Of a DNA stretch of 64,000 nucleotides, positions 24,180 through 36,952 are shown one piece after another. Each line of letters starts with the position of its first letter. Position 1 is the first letter of the stretch. Both the position numbers and the translations under genes were made by a program. Location: assembly GCA_900618425.1 (NCBI GenBank), contig UZAN01040247.1, positions 1-64,000 on the forward strand. The letters are read 5' to 3'. The notes beneath the pieces were generated by a model. The model did no database searches. It was not told the origin of the DNA and was given only the letters and a program-made list of their open reading frames with translations. The stretch is from Echinostoma caproni (taxonomy: Eukaryota; Platyhelminthes; Trematoda; Plagiorchiida; Echinostomatidae).

Positions 24180-24680
24180 CTGCCTCAATCGGCTGGTCAC
24201 CCTTCCCTCGAACCTTGCGGAATGCTCCCGTACGACCAAGCGTCTCAAATATCCTCTGCTTAGGAAGTCCTATTCACCGCTTTCTCGGGACGAAGGTGGT
24301 TCCCACCAAGGTGACGGGGTGAAAAGCCGACATCCGGGGCTATAACCGGGTCGGTGAACTACTGGTAGTCCACCTAGAGGAGTTGCTCAAAACTGTGATT
24401 CCAAACCAACCAAACTAGAGGAGGCTTACGAACCACACATATCTTCCTGGTTGTGGCTGCTGTAGTCACCGGCTCAATTGGATAGCGGAGTGTATTGGAC
24501 ACCTTGGACGTTTAATCCAGTTCAAGGGGCGTATGATCCAATGAACTGGACAACGGTCCCCAATGGATTGTTTTTTTTCGCGCACTACCTTACTGCCTTG
24601 TGGGTCAGGCTTTGGCTAGCTAAGGGCTCCGGTTGTGAATTGCTCAAGAAAATTCACTTGCCTTGACCTGGGAAACCTGG
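24180..24680 (+). other. GC-richer block, probable eroded retroelement
   Basis: Higher GC than its surroundings, with text such as aagccgacatccggggctat and a 62-codon ORF (24478-24666) rich in Trp. I suspect a retrotransposon leader or LTR-like segment, but no reverse transcriptase, integrase, terminal repeat or primer-binding site is visible. Treat as unknown. Confidence 0.35.
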
Positions 24681-25689
24681 CAGTATTCCACCCAAATGCA
24701 AATCATGAAACCTTATTCGTTTTCATAAAGATTATTGTACCATGATATGTTTGGCACACAGTCTGGATTCAAACGTGTGTAAAAATGTACTATAAACCAT
24801 GTTAGCTGCTGACTGTTTGACATTGGGAGTTGAAAAAATGAACTTTTTTGTCAAATAAGGTGCAAGTTACACCCATTCAAAGCTCACTGTGTTGCGATGC
24901 ATTGAATAATTGCAGTCAAAAGACAAAGGGATATTGGTTGGCGTTCTTGAGAACGCTTCGACAAAAAAGCACGTGCAAAATACCTCAGATACAGGCTGAT
25001 TGTTACGTTACTTGGTGAGACGAATGAAAATAAGTTTACCCAGAGATGAAACGAATTTAATCATGAACGAAACCTGACGCGTCACGTTGCTATTTGCCTA
25101 TTCTACTGAAGGACGATAGATCAGTAATATAACTTCGTGAAATGTTTCAGTACAGGTTAGCGTCTCGAATGAATTCACTATTCCACATGGCGATCAAAAC
25201 TCTGATTCGTAAAATACTGTCTCTTGTCACAACCCTTGTGCAACCGGAAAATAGTTAGTATCGTTAACGCGGTGTCATGGTCTGTGTGTATTTCCAATTC
25301 CAATTAAATTGAGTTTTGTATCGCAAATTCGAGAATAAGTAAATCGAAAGATGAGATGCAGACCGCTATCAAATGGGAACGATTTCCTTTGGGTGAAAAA
25401 CTGTTCCACGCTCTCACAGAAGGTGCAACTATCAGACTCATGGTGGTTATGAAATAAAAGATCTCGCACTCCACTCCTTCCCCTGCCCCCATCCCCCAAT
25501 GCAAGTGTTTGTATTGAACTGCGGTGGGAATGTTTTGCGGTAATCCGGAATCGGCAGTGTTTAAATTTGCTTTCATATTTTTCGAGAACACCTATTCAGA
25601 GCCGAACAATTGTTTTCATTGATTCATCTTCTAGTCTGTACAGATCGAATAAGGAAATAGCTCATTGAACGAGGATAGACATTCTGTCA

Positions 25690-25990
25690 TTGAAAAATCA
25701 CGGTGATTGGTTAAGAGGGAGAGGACTGTGTGTGGGGGAGGGGAGGACAGGGGAGGGGAGTAATTAGTGAGAGACGTAATTATCGCTCTGTGAGGCCCAC
25801 GTAGGTTGCTCCGCATCCACATTGAAATTGGTAGATTAGATTAGGGTTGGCGTACAGAGGCAGACGTTCTTTTGCCGGGGGTGTGGGTAGCTTGGTTGTC
25901 CGGTTGACGATTTGGGGGTCGGCTGCGTAGAAGGTTCGAGCGATTGCTGACCTCATTCGTTTGTAGAGCAGACNNNNNNGCTTACGTCAT
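25690..25990 (-). pseudogene. Penelope-like element fragment with GIY-YIG block
   Basis: On the minus strand the frame reads P-A-K-E-R-L-P-L-Y-A-N-P-N, then I-Y-Q-F-Q-C-G-C-G-A-T-Y-V-G-L-T-E-R and a stop. This is the lead-in and start of the GIY-YIG nuclease domain of Penelope-like retroelements. Upstream text (R-M-R-S-A-I-A-R-T-F) also fits the connecting region. Six Ns (25974-25979) lie inside. The catalytic remainder is lost. Confidence 0.82.
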
Positions 25991-28471
25991 CACCTTTGAA
26001 TTGAAGGTGCAATGTGACCCGTAATTTGGGAACTGATGCAATCGGCTCTTTCGTAATTTTCGTTTCACTATGCGTATTATTGTTGTTTGTATTCATGGTA
26101 GAATAAAAGCTTCTATTCGATGTACAAATTCCAGTAAATCCTTTGCTCCATTCCAACCATTCCGGGGAAGTTATCCAAATTGTTGGTAGCAAACTAGCCA
26201 ACTGGAGAACAAGCAAAATAATACGTAACAACTGATGGATTTCCAGTTGGTTTAGGTGGACATAGGAACGTGAAAAAGCAAGTTTTCACCACACACACCC
26301 CCTTCCAGACAGTTTCCGTACAAAAGCATGAGGAAAGTTGTGCCTGTTTTGTTGACTTTTGTTTTAGGCAATTCAGTGCCAAAACGATGAGATTTTGAAG
26401 TATCAAGATGAAGCCCTCTACGATTAGACCAATGATTACTATCCAGGAAACACTATATTACCAGCGGGGCTTATGCTAACACCCACGCGCCTTATTTCAT
26501 TGTTTGGAGAAATCGGTTGAGCACGTGTGAAAGCGAAAAGCACGAAAAGAGGGCTTTCCTAATTTAATGAAAACAAAAGAAACATATTCAGCTGGTAGCT
26601 AAAATATCGATCGTAAACAAGGCATGGATAGTGTTTAGCTTGTCGGGTACCAAACCAGTAAATGTGTGTGAGAGAAAAACGATGTTTGCATAGTAAAGCA
26701 GATTTGGGCAGATCAGTTAGGAAGTTTGTAAGATACTTCCCTGCTGCATCGGGGATGGGGTGGGGTGGGCGATATAGTGAAATTATTCCCCGGTCAGAGT
26801 TGATCAGAGCAATAAATTAAAATTATTGTAAAATTAAAATTATTTTAATCGGTGCAAGTAAAAAGACAACAACAGACTTGCGTAACGTGCACGGATAACA
26901 TATCGGGTGTGTCGGGTGATGGATGGGACGGCACGGACGTTTGATGCACTGGCAATCCTCCCAGAATTGACAAATTTATATTTTCTGATTGAATAAATTC
27001 AAAAATAGAAGAAAGAGTCCGTGGTACAGTTCTCTAGCTTCACTAGACATAAGTAAGTATTGTCTGGGTTTGCTATTTTGTTATTAGCTGTTGAAGCCAG
27101 TCAGGTCAATTTGATCGGATTAGAGGGATAGTGAGTCGGAAGAAATGATTGTTAAACTTATACATTTACAAAACTGAGAGCCTACTGCTAATATATTCCA
27201 TAGACAATTACTATCATCCGGGCGGCAATATTTCAAGAAACTGAAACAAGCTTTTCCTGTGATAAATTTGAAAAGGGAAGCCATTAAGTATAAGCACATT
27301 GCACGATTTATATCTGGAACGATTTTGCTGCATTTCTACTGGTGTCTATTGCAGACAAGTACAATATTTACGTAGGTAGGGTTTGGAAATGGATTACAAA
27401 ATAAACACTTGTAAATCGGGGCAGGGGGGATGAAAGTGTCACCAAGACAAACAAAGGGGATAAACAACTCCTTTTGTCGACACAGAATAGCTTTTCATTG
27501 GTGGATTGCAATCTCCTCGGCGATCTTCAGCATTATTATTATTAGTCAAAATCACTTGGAATGCTTTCTAGGGATCCACGAGGTAGGTGTGTTGCGTCAT
27601 CAACAAGTGCTTGATAATCAAAGAGATTGATGGTTTGTAAAGCACGGACCGTACCAGTCAGAAAAAAACCGGCTGCGTTGACATTGTCATGGCAAGCTTG
27701 CTTTGAACCCCGTTCGGAATATCCATCACCTTGGCTTTGCCTGAATGACGCTTCCTCCATCTACAAGTGTGTGGTTTTTGTAATCCATTCTCAAACCCGA
27801 TATAGAAATGTTATTTGTCTGCCGTAGGCACCAGTTGAGATCCAACAAAATCGTCCAGGACATAAATTGTGCAGTGTTGCTCCAATGGTTTCTGTTTCGA
27901 AATTAGTGTATTGTTTGCTTGAGTCAGGTTCTCCTATATTGCTCCCGTGNTTTATGCAATTGCTCACACTCAATCATATCGAATACATAGTGGTGTGATT
28001 GAAACCAAAAGATGTTAGACAATGGCTACTTCGATTTCGCGTATGATATCGTAATTTCTCATGCTTGAATACACATATGTGCATCCGGAAGAGACAGCAT
28101 AAAAAAAGGTAGAGAGGTGGAAAACAATTTTTCTTACCGTGGAATGACATACCGAGTTCAGCTTGGGACTAACCCTTTACTGTTCACCACCCCAGTGTGC
28201 TCATTTCCTTGATTTTCTGCTGATAATAATTTTTTTCCAGTACAATAAAGCATGTAGGTGAATTTTATGTCATTAGTTGACCTAATTAGAGCCCTTATTG
28301 TTACGTTATTTTTAAATCGTTTTCCTTCATTCACCCAGTATCACTTTGCTATCGATACACTTGTAAAAACACATTCACCCACATCCCAGCGCATTCTCGG
28401 TCTCAGGCAAGTGTTTTGTCTAACATTTGCTCTCTCACCCGACTCGGGTTTTTTCAATCTCTTAATTTCAG

Positions 28472-28600
28472 ATGTAAACTTGTCCTACTGTCCGGCCGAG
28501 GTGGACGGAGTCAATGTGTGCTGGCCACCCACTCCAGTAGGAGAAATAGCCAGTGTGGCTTGTCCGGAACGGTTTCATATGTTTCAATTTAGTGGCACAG
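28472..28600 (+). CDS. Exon 2 of class B GPCR: hormone-receptor domain core
   Basis: The exon encodes residues 38-80 plus the first base of codon 81 and carries the centre of the extracellular hormone-binding (HRM) domain. The acceptor is ttaatttcag, the donor is gtgagt, and it enters and leaves in phase 1. Visible signatures are C44, D49, the C54-W55 pair, P59, G61 and the C68-P69 pair. In this family the Asp and Trp form the packed core, and the cysteines pair 1-3, 2-5 and 4-6. The gaps C44-C54 (10) and C54-C68 (14) are those I recall for vertebrate CRF receptors. N40-L-S is a possible glycosylation site. The domain would face outside the cell and capture the C-terminal half of a peptide hormone. 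It sits alone between a 21.5-kb and a 15.6-kb intron. Confidence 0.93.
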
Positions 28601-28929
28601 GTGAGTTTCCACATCCTGTGCTGTGCTGTCCGCATCCGTATCCAGAAACACACCCGCAGAACTGCATGGTAACTTGTTTCGATCTCCGTTACGATTGAAA
28701 CGTCAATTTGATTGAAGCGGACTGTGTGATCCGTTTCTAACCACGGTCAAGTGATTGTGCCTGATGACACGTGAATAAGTCCCAAATTCCAGTACATTGA
28801 ATGACATGGTGAGATGTCAAAAATGGCAACGATTGACGATCTTTTTTTGATACAAAAAGATGCACCGGTAAAATCACGATTACACAACCGTAATGTCCTG
28901 TTACCCACCCCTACTCCCCAAACCTTTTA

Positions 28930-29065
28930 CCATCAATCTTTAGCCAAAACCCGTAATCCTTTAGCCTCAACCCAAATGTGCGTTTTTGCTAAAGCATTTC
29001 GGGTTTTGGCTAAAGGATTGCGAATCGATGCTAAAGGATTGCAGGTTCTGGCTAAAGATTGATGG
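28930..29065. repeat. Palindromic 21-bp minisatellite
   Basis: Left part 28930-28975 and right part about 28998-29065 are inverted copies. Each is built from 21-bp units of the type aatcctttagccaaaacccg. The right part contains about four diverged units in tandem, inverted relative to the left. Both strands are open across the block and read L-A-K-T-R-N-P-like heptads, simply because 21 is a multiple of three. It can fold into a long hairpin. Confidence 0.88.
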
Positions 29066-32000
29066 GAAAAGATGTAGTGCATTATATTATTTTGATTGCA
29101 AAAGAAATGAGCTTTTGGCCCCAATCAACTCGCTTGTCGACCACACTGAATGACGGTTGTGCCTGTATGAAGATGTTGGAATTGACCCGCTTGAACATCT
29201 CTCGTACTGAGAGAAATGACTGTATAAACGATTGACAGGAATGATTATCAAGCGGTTAAACAGGTGCCACACAGTTCAGAGAGACCTCTGGCTGGTTACT
29301 GATTACACACGATACCTGAGGCGATTTGTGGATGACTTTCATCGATCGGCTACCGCAGCGTAAACGTTTTTGAGGAAATTTTTAATTATTTTATCAATCT
29401 AAGTTAGAAAAGATACTGAAGTTTGTCAAAGCGAAGGTTTGTACTTGCATTTCAATTAATTTCTGCATTGTCAGGCAATTATCAGCACGGATTTCTATCC
29501 AAACAACTTTGCAAACTGTGCATAAATCGAGTTAGATAGAACAACAACTAGCCTCGTTTATACCCGAGAAGAAAGATTCTTTTTGGAAATTGTAATAAGG
29601 ATCCAAATGTTAACGATCACGAAATCATACAATAGGTTACTCCTTATTTCGTGTACTTGATTAATTAGAGCATTGTGAGTTTTGATAAGGAGATACGAAT
29701 CAATCATTTGCTTGAACGAGAGCTTTCACATCGAAAGAATAAACTGTGCATGATAAGTTTTGTTGCAGTTTAAACAAACTACAACTGTTTTATCCCATTG
29801 GGTCTTGCATCTACAGTGTGAATCAGTGGACCCTCATAGGAACCCGGAATCCTTGCAGAAAGAATAAAAACCTAATATCCAGGTGATTAACTCGCAGGTA
29901 GCCAAGTAAACACATTGAACTTTACAACCTCGAGGTAATCTTGAACGTCTGGCGTATAGCTTATCCCAGTAGTAGTCTCAAATCGAATTTTTTCAACATA
30001 AATTCCGGTCATACACTTGCTTGGACTAATCTGCTACGTGTTTGGAATCAGACGGCAAAGAGGTCTTAAGTTGCAATAGTGTCACGTGATTAAGACGAAT
30101 TCAGAACTATCTGAACTACGTTTGAATGCATTATTTCCAATTCGACTATCAGAACAATATTCCAAAACACGTACTGACGAGAAAAAAACATGAGTTTGTT
30201 CCCATCCGCTTGACCAGGTACTGAGCCGATCTCGGTCACTAATTAATTTAGCTGGACTCAGAGAACAGCCTTGAATAGGATAACAATCTGCTTGCATAAC
30301 TAAGGGGTATTCAAAAGTGTAGATTTGATCGCTTCAGGGGAACGGAATGATACGCTCGCATCGACAGCACATCGACAAACACTGAGGCTTAAAACAATCA
30401 AGCTCCAAATGACATCCAGAACGTCACTGCTCAAGTACACATATTACTGTGTAGTCTATGTTTAGAAAGGTGAATTCTGTTACTTAAAGCCTTTCCCTAT
30501 TCTCGGATGTCGCCAGACGACCTCGGGGAAGATAGTATGTGTTTAACTGGTGATCATGGGGTCCATTGTCGGGACACAATGTGAGCTCTCACTCTCTCTC
30601 TCGCTCTTCGATTACATTATTATATCCTTGAGTTGTATCAGCACCGTACTGCATTACATGGAAACTTCCCTTTATTTGTCATACAAAAACCAGATCAAAG
30701 ATTTCAATCGTCCCGAAATCGCAATCAAACCAGTCTTCGTGTGCATAGCATGATTCACAAAAGGGTTGGTCATGTTTCATGAAAGTGTAATGATCTCTAC
30801 AAATTCTTGTTGATGCGGTCCTTTCCGTTTGATTTTGGACAAAGTGATTCCAAAAGTTTTATTGCTTACGTTGCCAGGAGTTTTGACCAGGAATCTGGAT
30901 CCTGTTACTTACAAAGGTGTCTCCTCTAGAGATAATTGTACGTTTTCTCATCAAACTGCAAACGTGCGGATCTACTTAGGCAAACAGCTGGACAGTCATC
31001 AACCAAGTGACTAATATGCGAAAGCATAGTCGTGTGGGATGTAATCAATGAAAGTTTAATTTGAAAGAAGTAAGGTAAAAGCAAATTAATTGGTGTATAT
31101 ATGTATAGTATCTGAAATCCTCTTAGCTGCATGGATAGAATTCTACGGCGAACAAACACTTACCCATTCCCAGGAACACAAAGGGAGCATATCACAAGGT
31201 TTGATCGTGTGTACGTTCCAACGCACAATTCATCAAATGTGGTAATAATCAAATCTAGCTCGGGATACGCTCGAAAGGAGTAATCACTTTGCAAAGAAGT
31301 AGACGTGTGCCAGAGCCGAACAAGCACGAGCGGACCCGTGTGATAGCGCACAAACACAGTGTTAACACCCGGCGATTCGTAAGCCTCGAACGAGCGAGCG
31401 AGCTAAAGATGGGCGGTGGGTTCTTTAGTACAAAGGTGCATTCAAGGAGGATTGCACACGACCCTGCAGACGGAAAATGTTTCCGCACCGGACTGCTGAT
31501 TCACATTTTCCCATAAACTAATGATCCTACTGAATAAACAATCTTTATCCACATTCACACTGGAAAAAAACATCAGATTACATTTGTTCAATGGGTCACG
31601 TTTAGATTGAAATTTGATGGACAATTTCGGTAAAAGTCAAGAGAGAAAAAGAGTTACATAAATTACCTACAAGTCTGGTCAAATTGCTTACTTTATTCAT
31701 TACAGGGAAATAAGTTCCTTGATAGATTGGTATGAAAACGAAAGTAGTGAAGAATTTGAAAATAAAGGAAATAGTTTACTCATAAGTTAGCCGAGGCGTA
31801 TATCAGTAAACATAAATTACAAGATTGCAATGATTGAGCAACCTGACACCTCGCCCATCGATGGTTTTTATCTCAGAGAGGAAAGTGAATAGACTTACAC
31901 TAGTTTTCAGTTTGTTTTGAGATGTTTTCGTGTGATTTGTGGATGACCTCAAACAAAACATATTGTCATAAATCTAACAAAATATATTACATTCAATGCT

Positions 32001-32160
32001 AATAAAAGTAATCTACAAACTACACGATTCGACATTTGACAAAAACACATCTATTCTCTTATTAGGTTTTCTAACATGTCCCCCTGTTGCGGCAGTTACA
32101 CTAGAATTTTGTTTACTGTCAATAATCACATAATTGTGTGAACTGGTCAAATGGTTCTAG

Positions 32161-32265
32161 ATGTGGCATAGTAGCTCAGTTGTTAGGATATATGCTAGGC
32201 AGAGATTCAATGGTGGCGTCCATCTGTGTGTGAGACTACGTTCAATCCCCTCCGAGCATTGTCAA
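32161..32265 (+). repeat. tRNA-like SINE head or tRNA pseudogene
   Basis: The A-box-like tagctcagttgttaggatat and B-box-like acgttcaatcccc are about 60 bases apart. The expected acceptor pairing is poor and no anticodon arm is evident, so it is not called a tRNA gene. Confidence 0.5.
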
Positions 32266-33424
32266 AGGAACGTAATGATGAAGAGAGAGAGAAAAAAAGT
32301 GTTTACAATATTATTGTTGTAAATTTGTTGCAAATAGGTTTGGTTTTTCGTGTTTCCTTAGTGCTATGTCATGTTTCTTCAATTCTGACTGTCAGACAAC
32401 ATTTTCATTGCAAACGTGTCATCGAGTCAAAACAAGTTGGAAAACCGAGCTTTACTCATACGATATGAGTTGCATTCAGTATTGTGAACGGTAAAGGCTG
32501 TACCATTGGTCAATTTAGAAAAAAAACAATCGCTCTTACTGTCCAGTAACATGTTGAGTGAGGTGATGCATCCAGTGGAAGTGCCAACAAAATGTACGAA
32601 TCAGTTCAGAAGACCTGTTTAACCGGATACGATATTGCCTAAATTTATTACGCCGTATTTTTTCTTTCACGAAGCTCGTTCTGCTGTCAGCTGCTATATG
32701 TATATAGGGATTGATCAACTTCGTGCAATACACTGATTTCCATCACATTTGTTCCTTCCATCACGAAGTAGTTCGAGCCTCTTGCACAGAATAATGCCCT
32801 ACATCAAACGCAACACAGCCGTCATAGTATTCACTTGTTTGTCTGGTATTGAAATGCCGGTAAAAAAAAGTTAGCATAAAGATTCAATGACAACGTTATC
32901 AGAACCGTAGAATTTATGGAAAAAAATAACCCAAATACATGATACCGGTGTTGTACTCTCATTTTGACAAAGCTCTATTTTGCCCTTGTTTATTTTTGAG
33001 CAGCAAAGTCAAAGTCATTTTTGCATACAGTCCGCCTAGCTGCCTATCAAACAGTATGTGCCTCATGAAACGGTAATCATTTATTAGAAAGAATAACTTC
33101 CCATACTGATGTGCATGAGAGATTTGTAAATTCTGAGTTGTCACTTTCGAATTGCAACAAATTTTATCGCGGCACTCAAGGTCTCAGAAATTCCAAACGT
33201 TGATACGCGACAACTAGGAACTAAGTAGTGGGAGATAAAGTTCCGGAACAAATACCGTTTACTCGTAGCCAGCTCTTCGATATACACATGTGGTATTGAT
33301 AATTGAAATCGATTTCCAATATGAGATTTCTGTTACATGAGTGCGTCATGCATTGTGCAAAATAAATGTTCTTACACAATGGAAATTCGACTGAAGACAA
33401 GAAATTCGACCATTATTGTAATGC

Positions 33425-33870
33425 ACGAGATCCAATAATGTTTGTGATAACCGACACAAAGAGTACTGGGCAGCTGATTCATCATGTCATGGGGACTGGT
33501 CAGCAGTGCGCGTACATTTTGTGTCCCCGTGTCAGGACTNGATGGTCATTACCTTGTGCGAATGGCTCAGTCAATGTCAGAGTAGGAAGCTTGCATTAGC
33601 CCATTCGATTGTTAAGAGGCACCGAGTACTCTTGATATTCTTGGGCATGAGTTTCACTCCTTGGGTAATCTTTGATTCCCCTCATTGCTGACGAGTCCCA
33701 AACAGGACGAAACCGCTGTCTAGTGCTCTATGTCGGTTAGCACAGACATTTCCATAGCATATAAAGGCATGCACTTTAGGGGAATTAACGATCTCTCAAA
33801 AGTGAAACCCACACGCAAGACCATCAAAAGTGTCCGAAGCATCGTAACAATCGAATGGGTTAATCCAAAC
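33425..33870. mobile_element. Composite foldback/MITE-like element cluster
   Basis: Two sets of inverted copies interlock. Segment 33425-33500 (tgataaccgacacaaagagt) reappears inverted at 33710-33770 (tgtcggttagcacag). Segment 33595-33690 (cccattcgattgttaagagg) reappears inverted at 33779-33870 (cgtaacaatcgaatggg). The simplest reading is one plus-strand unit (33595-33770) lying inside a minus-strand unit of the same family. Other copies are at 39893-40165 (plus) and 45985-47080 (minus). No ORF is present, so it is non-autonomous. Confidence 0.75.
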
Positions 33871-34334
33871 TTTGTACTCTAAAACAATAATCTTGTGTGG
33901 AAAAAAGTGAATCCATTTTGTTGAAAACAGTTGAGGCGTGAATAAACCAAACAATATTGAACTGCATTGTTACTCCAAAATGAGGTCAGACGGGCTTTTT
34001 TTGGGTGGGGGGGGGAGTTCAAGACGTAGGTGGCACCGGTATTTGGTTAATTGAACAAATAACTTGGCGTCGTTCAATAAAGTAATCAACTATCCGGAAT
34101 AAAAAATATCCGGGGTAACGACGCGGCTATCCTCGTCGGTAAATAAGACAAGACAAAGTTGGTTATCTGATTCAATTCAAAACAGTCCTATTATTAAACA
34201 GATACGTGTGGATAACGTTTTTGGTGTAATCAGGAATAACTTAAAAAACGAAATGAAATCCTGTTTACAATACACTAATTTGGATTTGTTATCTATATAT
34301 TAGCTTGCCACTTAACGCATGGTCACGTGATAAC

Positions 34335-34340
<6 letters not shown>

Positions 34341-34364
<24 letters not shown>
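34341..34364. repeat. GATA tetranucleotide microsatellite
   Basis: Six gata units. Confidence 0.95.
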
Positions 34365-34365
<1 letters not shown>

Positions 34366-34589
34366 GCTCGCACACATTACTGCGGTTATCTGTGAATATG
34401 GGTGTAATATATTCATATGAATTTCATCAATATAGAAATAAGAAAAATGTTGCGAAATGTTAACATTTCGTTCAATTTTCTAAATCGCTTACTTAAACAA
34501 AACAAAAAACAAGCATATGCCTAACACATGGGGTTGTTCAATTATGGTGAATGAACGTGTACAAGCATACAAAGATCATTAAACATACA

Positions 34590-36290
34590 ATTAGAAAGCC
34601 AATTCCATGGTAGGTGGATTGATTGGATGATAGAATCGAATAAGTAGCGCTTCACTAATTGCCAAACCTTTAGCATTACGATTACGTAATAAAGGTTTGA
34701 AAGATAAATGTGGGACAACCGTGAGTCTCATTGTCATAAGATATTTTGCAACAGATGATCCTGGATCGGATGCGCAATTGATTTTACCAATCAATTTGGA
34801 ATATGCTGTCATCTGTTGTGAGGGCTGGCAGTTTGTTCTGTCTATGGATGCGTCACCACAACCGCAGGGGAACTGGTATACAGTCTGTGAAACAGAAATG
34901 GGTTTGCTAGCCATGTTTACGTTTGTCCAAATCAATTCCACAAGTGGAGGTGATAAGTCTGAGTTAAGCAGCTGCGAATGTACGGTCTATGGCTGAACTC
35001 AACTGATGACGCACATCATTGTAAATGTGGTCACCTTGGAAAGCAAGCATTAAGCAGACAGTGTTTTCGCGAACGTATGGGATTAGGTTACCTTTTGGGA
35101 ATAGTATACTGTGAATGTTTATAAACCTTTATGGGTAACCATTGTTTGGCTGTATTCTCCTCAGGAAATCCTTTTCTTCCTTCAGTGTGGCTGGAGAACA
35201 AATGTTTCTCGCCCGATGAAATAGGTTTATCACGCGCTCACGTCTGGTCACTCCATGTGACTTTTTAGCAAACTGAGCGTTATAGTGCCCCATTTATCCA
35301 CCTTGTAACGTTTATGCCCAGAAACGCTAGAGAGTTGTTGGTTTCCGTTTCATGAGATACAGATAGATGTGAATGGACCGAGTTAAACTGTTATCAAAGT
35401 GTTTTAAAAAGTTTCCTCATCTGTAAGAATAAAAGTATCGTCCACATAGCGTTTGTGCAGAGTGAACTTGGAAATATGATCAACTAGGTTTTCCTCGATA
35501 ATTCCTAGAAGCACATTTGCTAAAATGGGACCCAAGGGAATGCTCATTGCCACGTCATCAACCTGTTTGAATGTGGTCCCTATAACCTGAAAAACGAATA
35601 TTTCCTGTACCCGTATGAGAATAAGATCTTTTAAGTATGCTAGAGGAATATTAAGTCAAAACTTGTTAGAAGAAATATAATCACATAAAAAATCAACTAT
35701 TTCATGGAGCAGTTCATTCTGAAAAAAGTGCATCGACCCCTATCAAATGCATTCTCTGTTTATCCAAAATATCAACGATCTCAAAAGAATCTTGCACACA
35801 ATGAAACATACGAGAGAACGAATGGGATTAAGAATGTCTATCAGTCATCGGGCGAGCTTGCAATGGAGCGAGTTTTACATGCACAGAATTTGTCTTAGCG
35901 GAGTCCCAAGTTTGTGAACCTCGGGACAGTTTTTTCCTCTTCCTATGGGCTTCAACTGTTTTGTCTGTGGGCCTCGGAAATGTAATCATGATGCAATAAA
36001 ATCTGTAGTCTTTTTCACTAAAATTTTCGGTGAGCTGATTTCTCTCCAGCTTATTTTCAATTGGGAATTCTCCAACCTCCCCGGAGTTGTTTGTTCATTT
36101 TGACAATATAGCTGTCTTGTATCATAAATATTGTTTCGGATCCATTTTCTGGTTTTCAAAGCTTCAGATTTGTCATACGTTTGAGTTCTTTCATTGTCTC
36201 ATAGTGTTCCGGGGGTGACGCAGTGATGTTTTTGAATCGGTCAACCGAAAGTTCCGTTAACTGATCATAAATGTTTTCCGACTAAAAACT
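34590..36290 (-). pseudogene. Penelope-like element 1 (reverse transcriptase and GIY-YIG), decayed
   Basis: Minus-strand blocks in the family order: E-N-I-Y-D-Q-L-T-E-L (about 36280), L-K-P-I-G-R-G with S-R-G-S-Q-T-W (about 35930), Q-D-S-F-E-I-V-D-I-L (about 35790), L-C-D-Y-I-S-S-N-K-F, then D-D-V-A-M-S-I-P-L-G-P-I-L-A-N (about 35550) and the catalytic R-Y-V-D-D-T-F (about 35433-35456). A 116-codon ORF (34941-34591) then reads V-Y-Q-F-P-C-G-C-G with D-R-T, followed by S-D-P-G-S-S-V-A-K-Y-L-M-T and N-A-K-G-L-A-I-S-E-A-L-L-I-R-F. The GIY-YIG motif itself has changed, and several stops and shifts interrupt the frame. It is the most complete retroelement in the window but inactive. Confidence 0.9.
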
Positions 36291-36599
36291 AGTTAGCATT
36301 TTCATGTTTGCAGCTAGGAATTGCAATTTATTTTGCCTGATTTAGTTAAAACACAGATCGTAGGCGAAAATATGAGTGCGGTGAGCTCCTGTTTAAGTCG
36401 TTGGAATCAAATTTATGTAAAAAAATAGTGGGAAAGAGTTGTTTTGGGGTCAAACAATCAAGGTTAGATAGTTATCACAAAGTGGTCGGTCGGGTCGAGA
36501 CACAGTTTGTCCAGCTAAGAACGGGTTACGTAAGCCTTGCTAATTTATTTGTGATAACCAAAAATCAAAACACTCATGAGTGATTATGTCCACTTTGGG

Positions 36600-36901
36600 C
36601 CAGACAAAGTTAAGTGTCTGAACAAGTGTTTTAGACGTACAGTTTTGTCTTTAGGAAGCGAAACTCGGTTGTTTCCAGCATCTTGTTAAAATACCAACAG
36701 CCTTGGATTTGTGTTGTGGGGCGTAATACATGATAATGAAAGCCGAATTAGCATACACCCTCTGCCCAGTTCCGTCCGACCAAGTGTACAACATTCGAAC
36801 GGGGTATAGTTTCGTTGCCTCCGTTTCAGAACAACATGGATTGATGTTTCCTAATGCTTGGTAACGATCAGCGAGGTTCGCTTCACTGTATCTCGCTGTA
36901 C

Positions 36902-36952
<51 letters not shown>

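Larger units (their letters stand above)
6968..28471 (+). other. Intron 1 of the GPCR gene (21.5 kb)
   Basis: The intron runs from donor gtaagt to acceptor ttaatttcag. It is filled with mobile-element relics listed separately: RTE 9660-10640, CR1 12410-13230, SINE-A 15041-15235, unnamed 1-kb repeat 17190-18190, SINE-C head 18254-18352, inverted repeat 18664-22110, RTE tail 22655-23000, GC-richer block 24180-24680 and Penelope 25690-25990. Stretches 6968-9640, 10641-12400, 13240-15040, 15240-16800 and 26000-28471 hold only short, unsupported ORFs. Confidence 0.85.
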
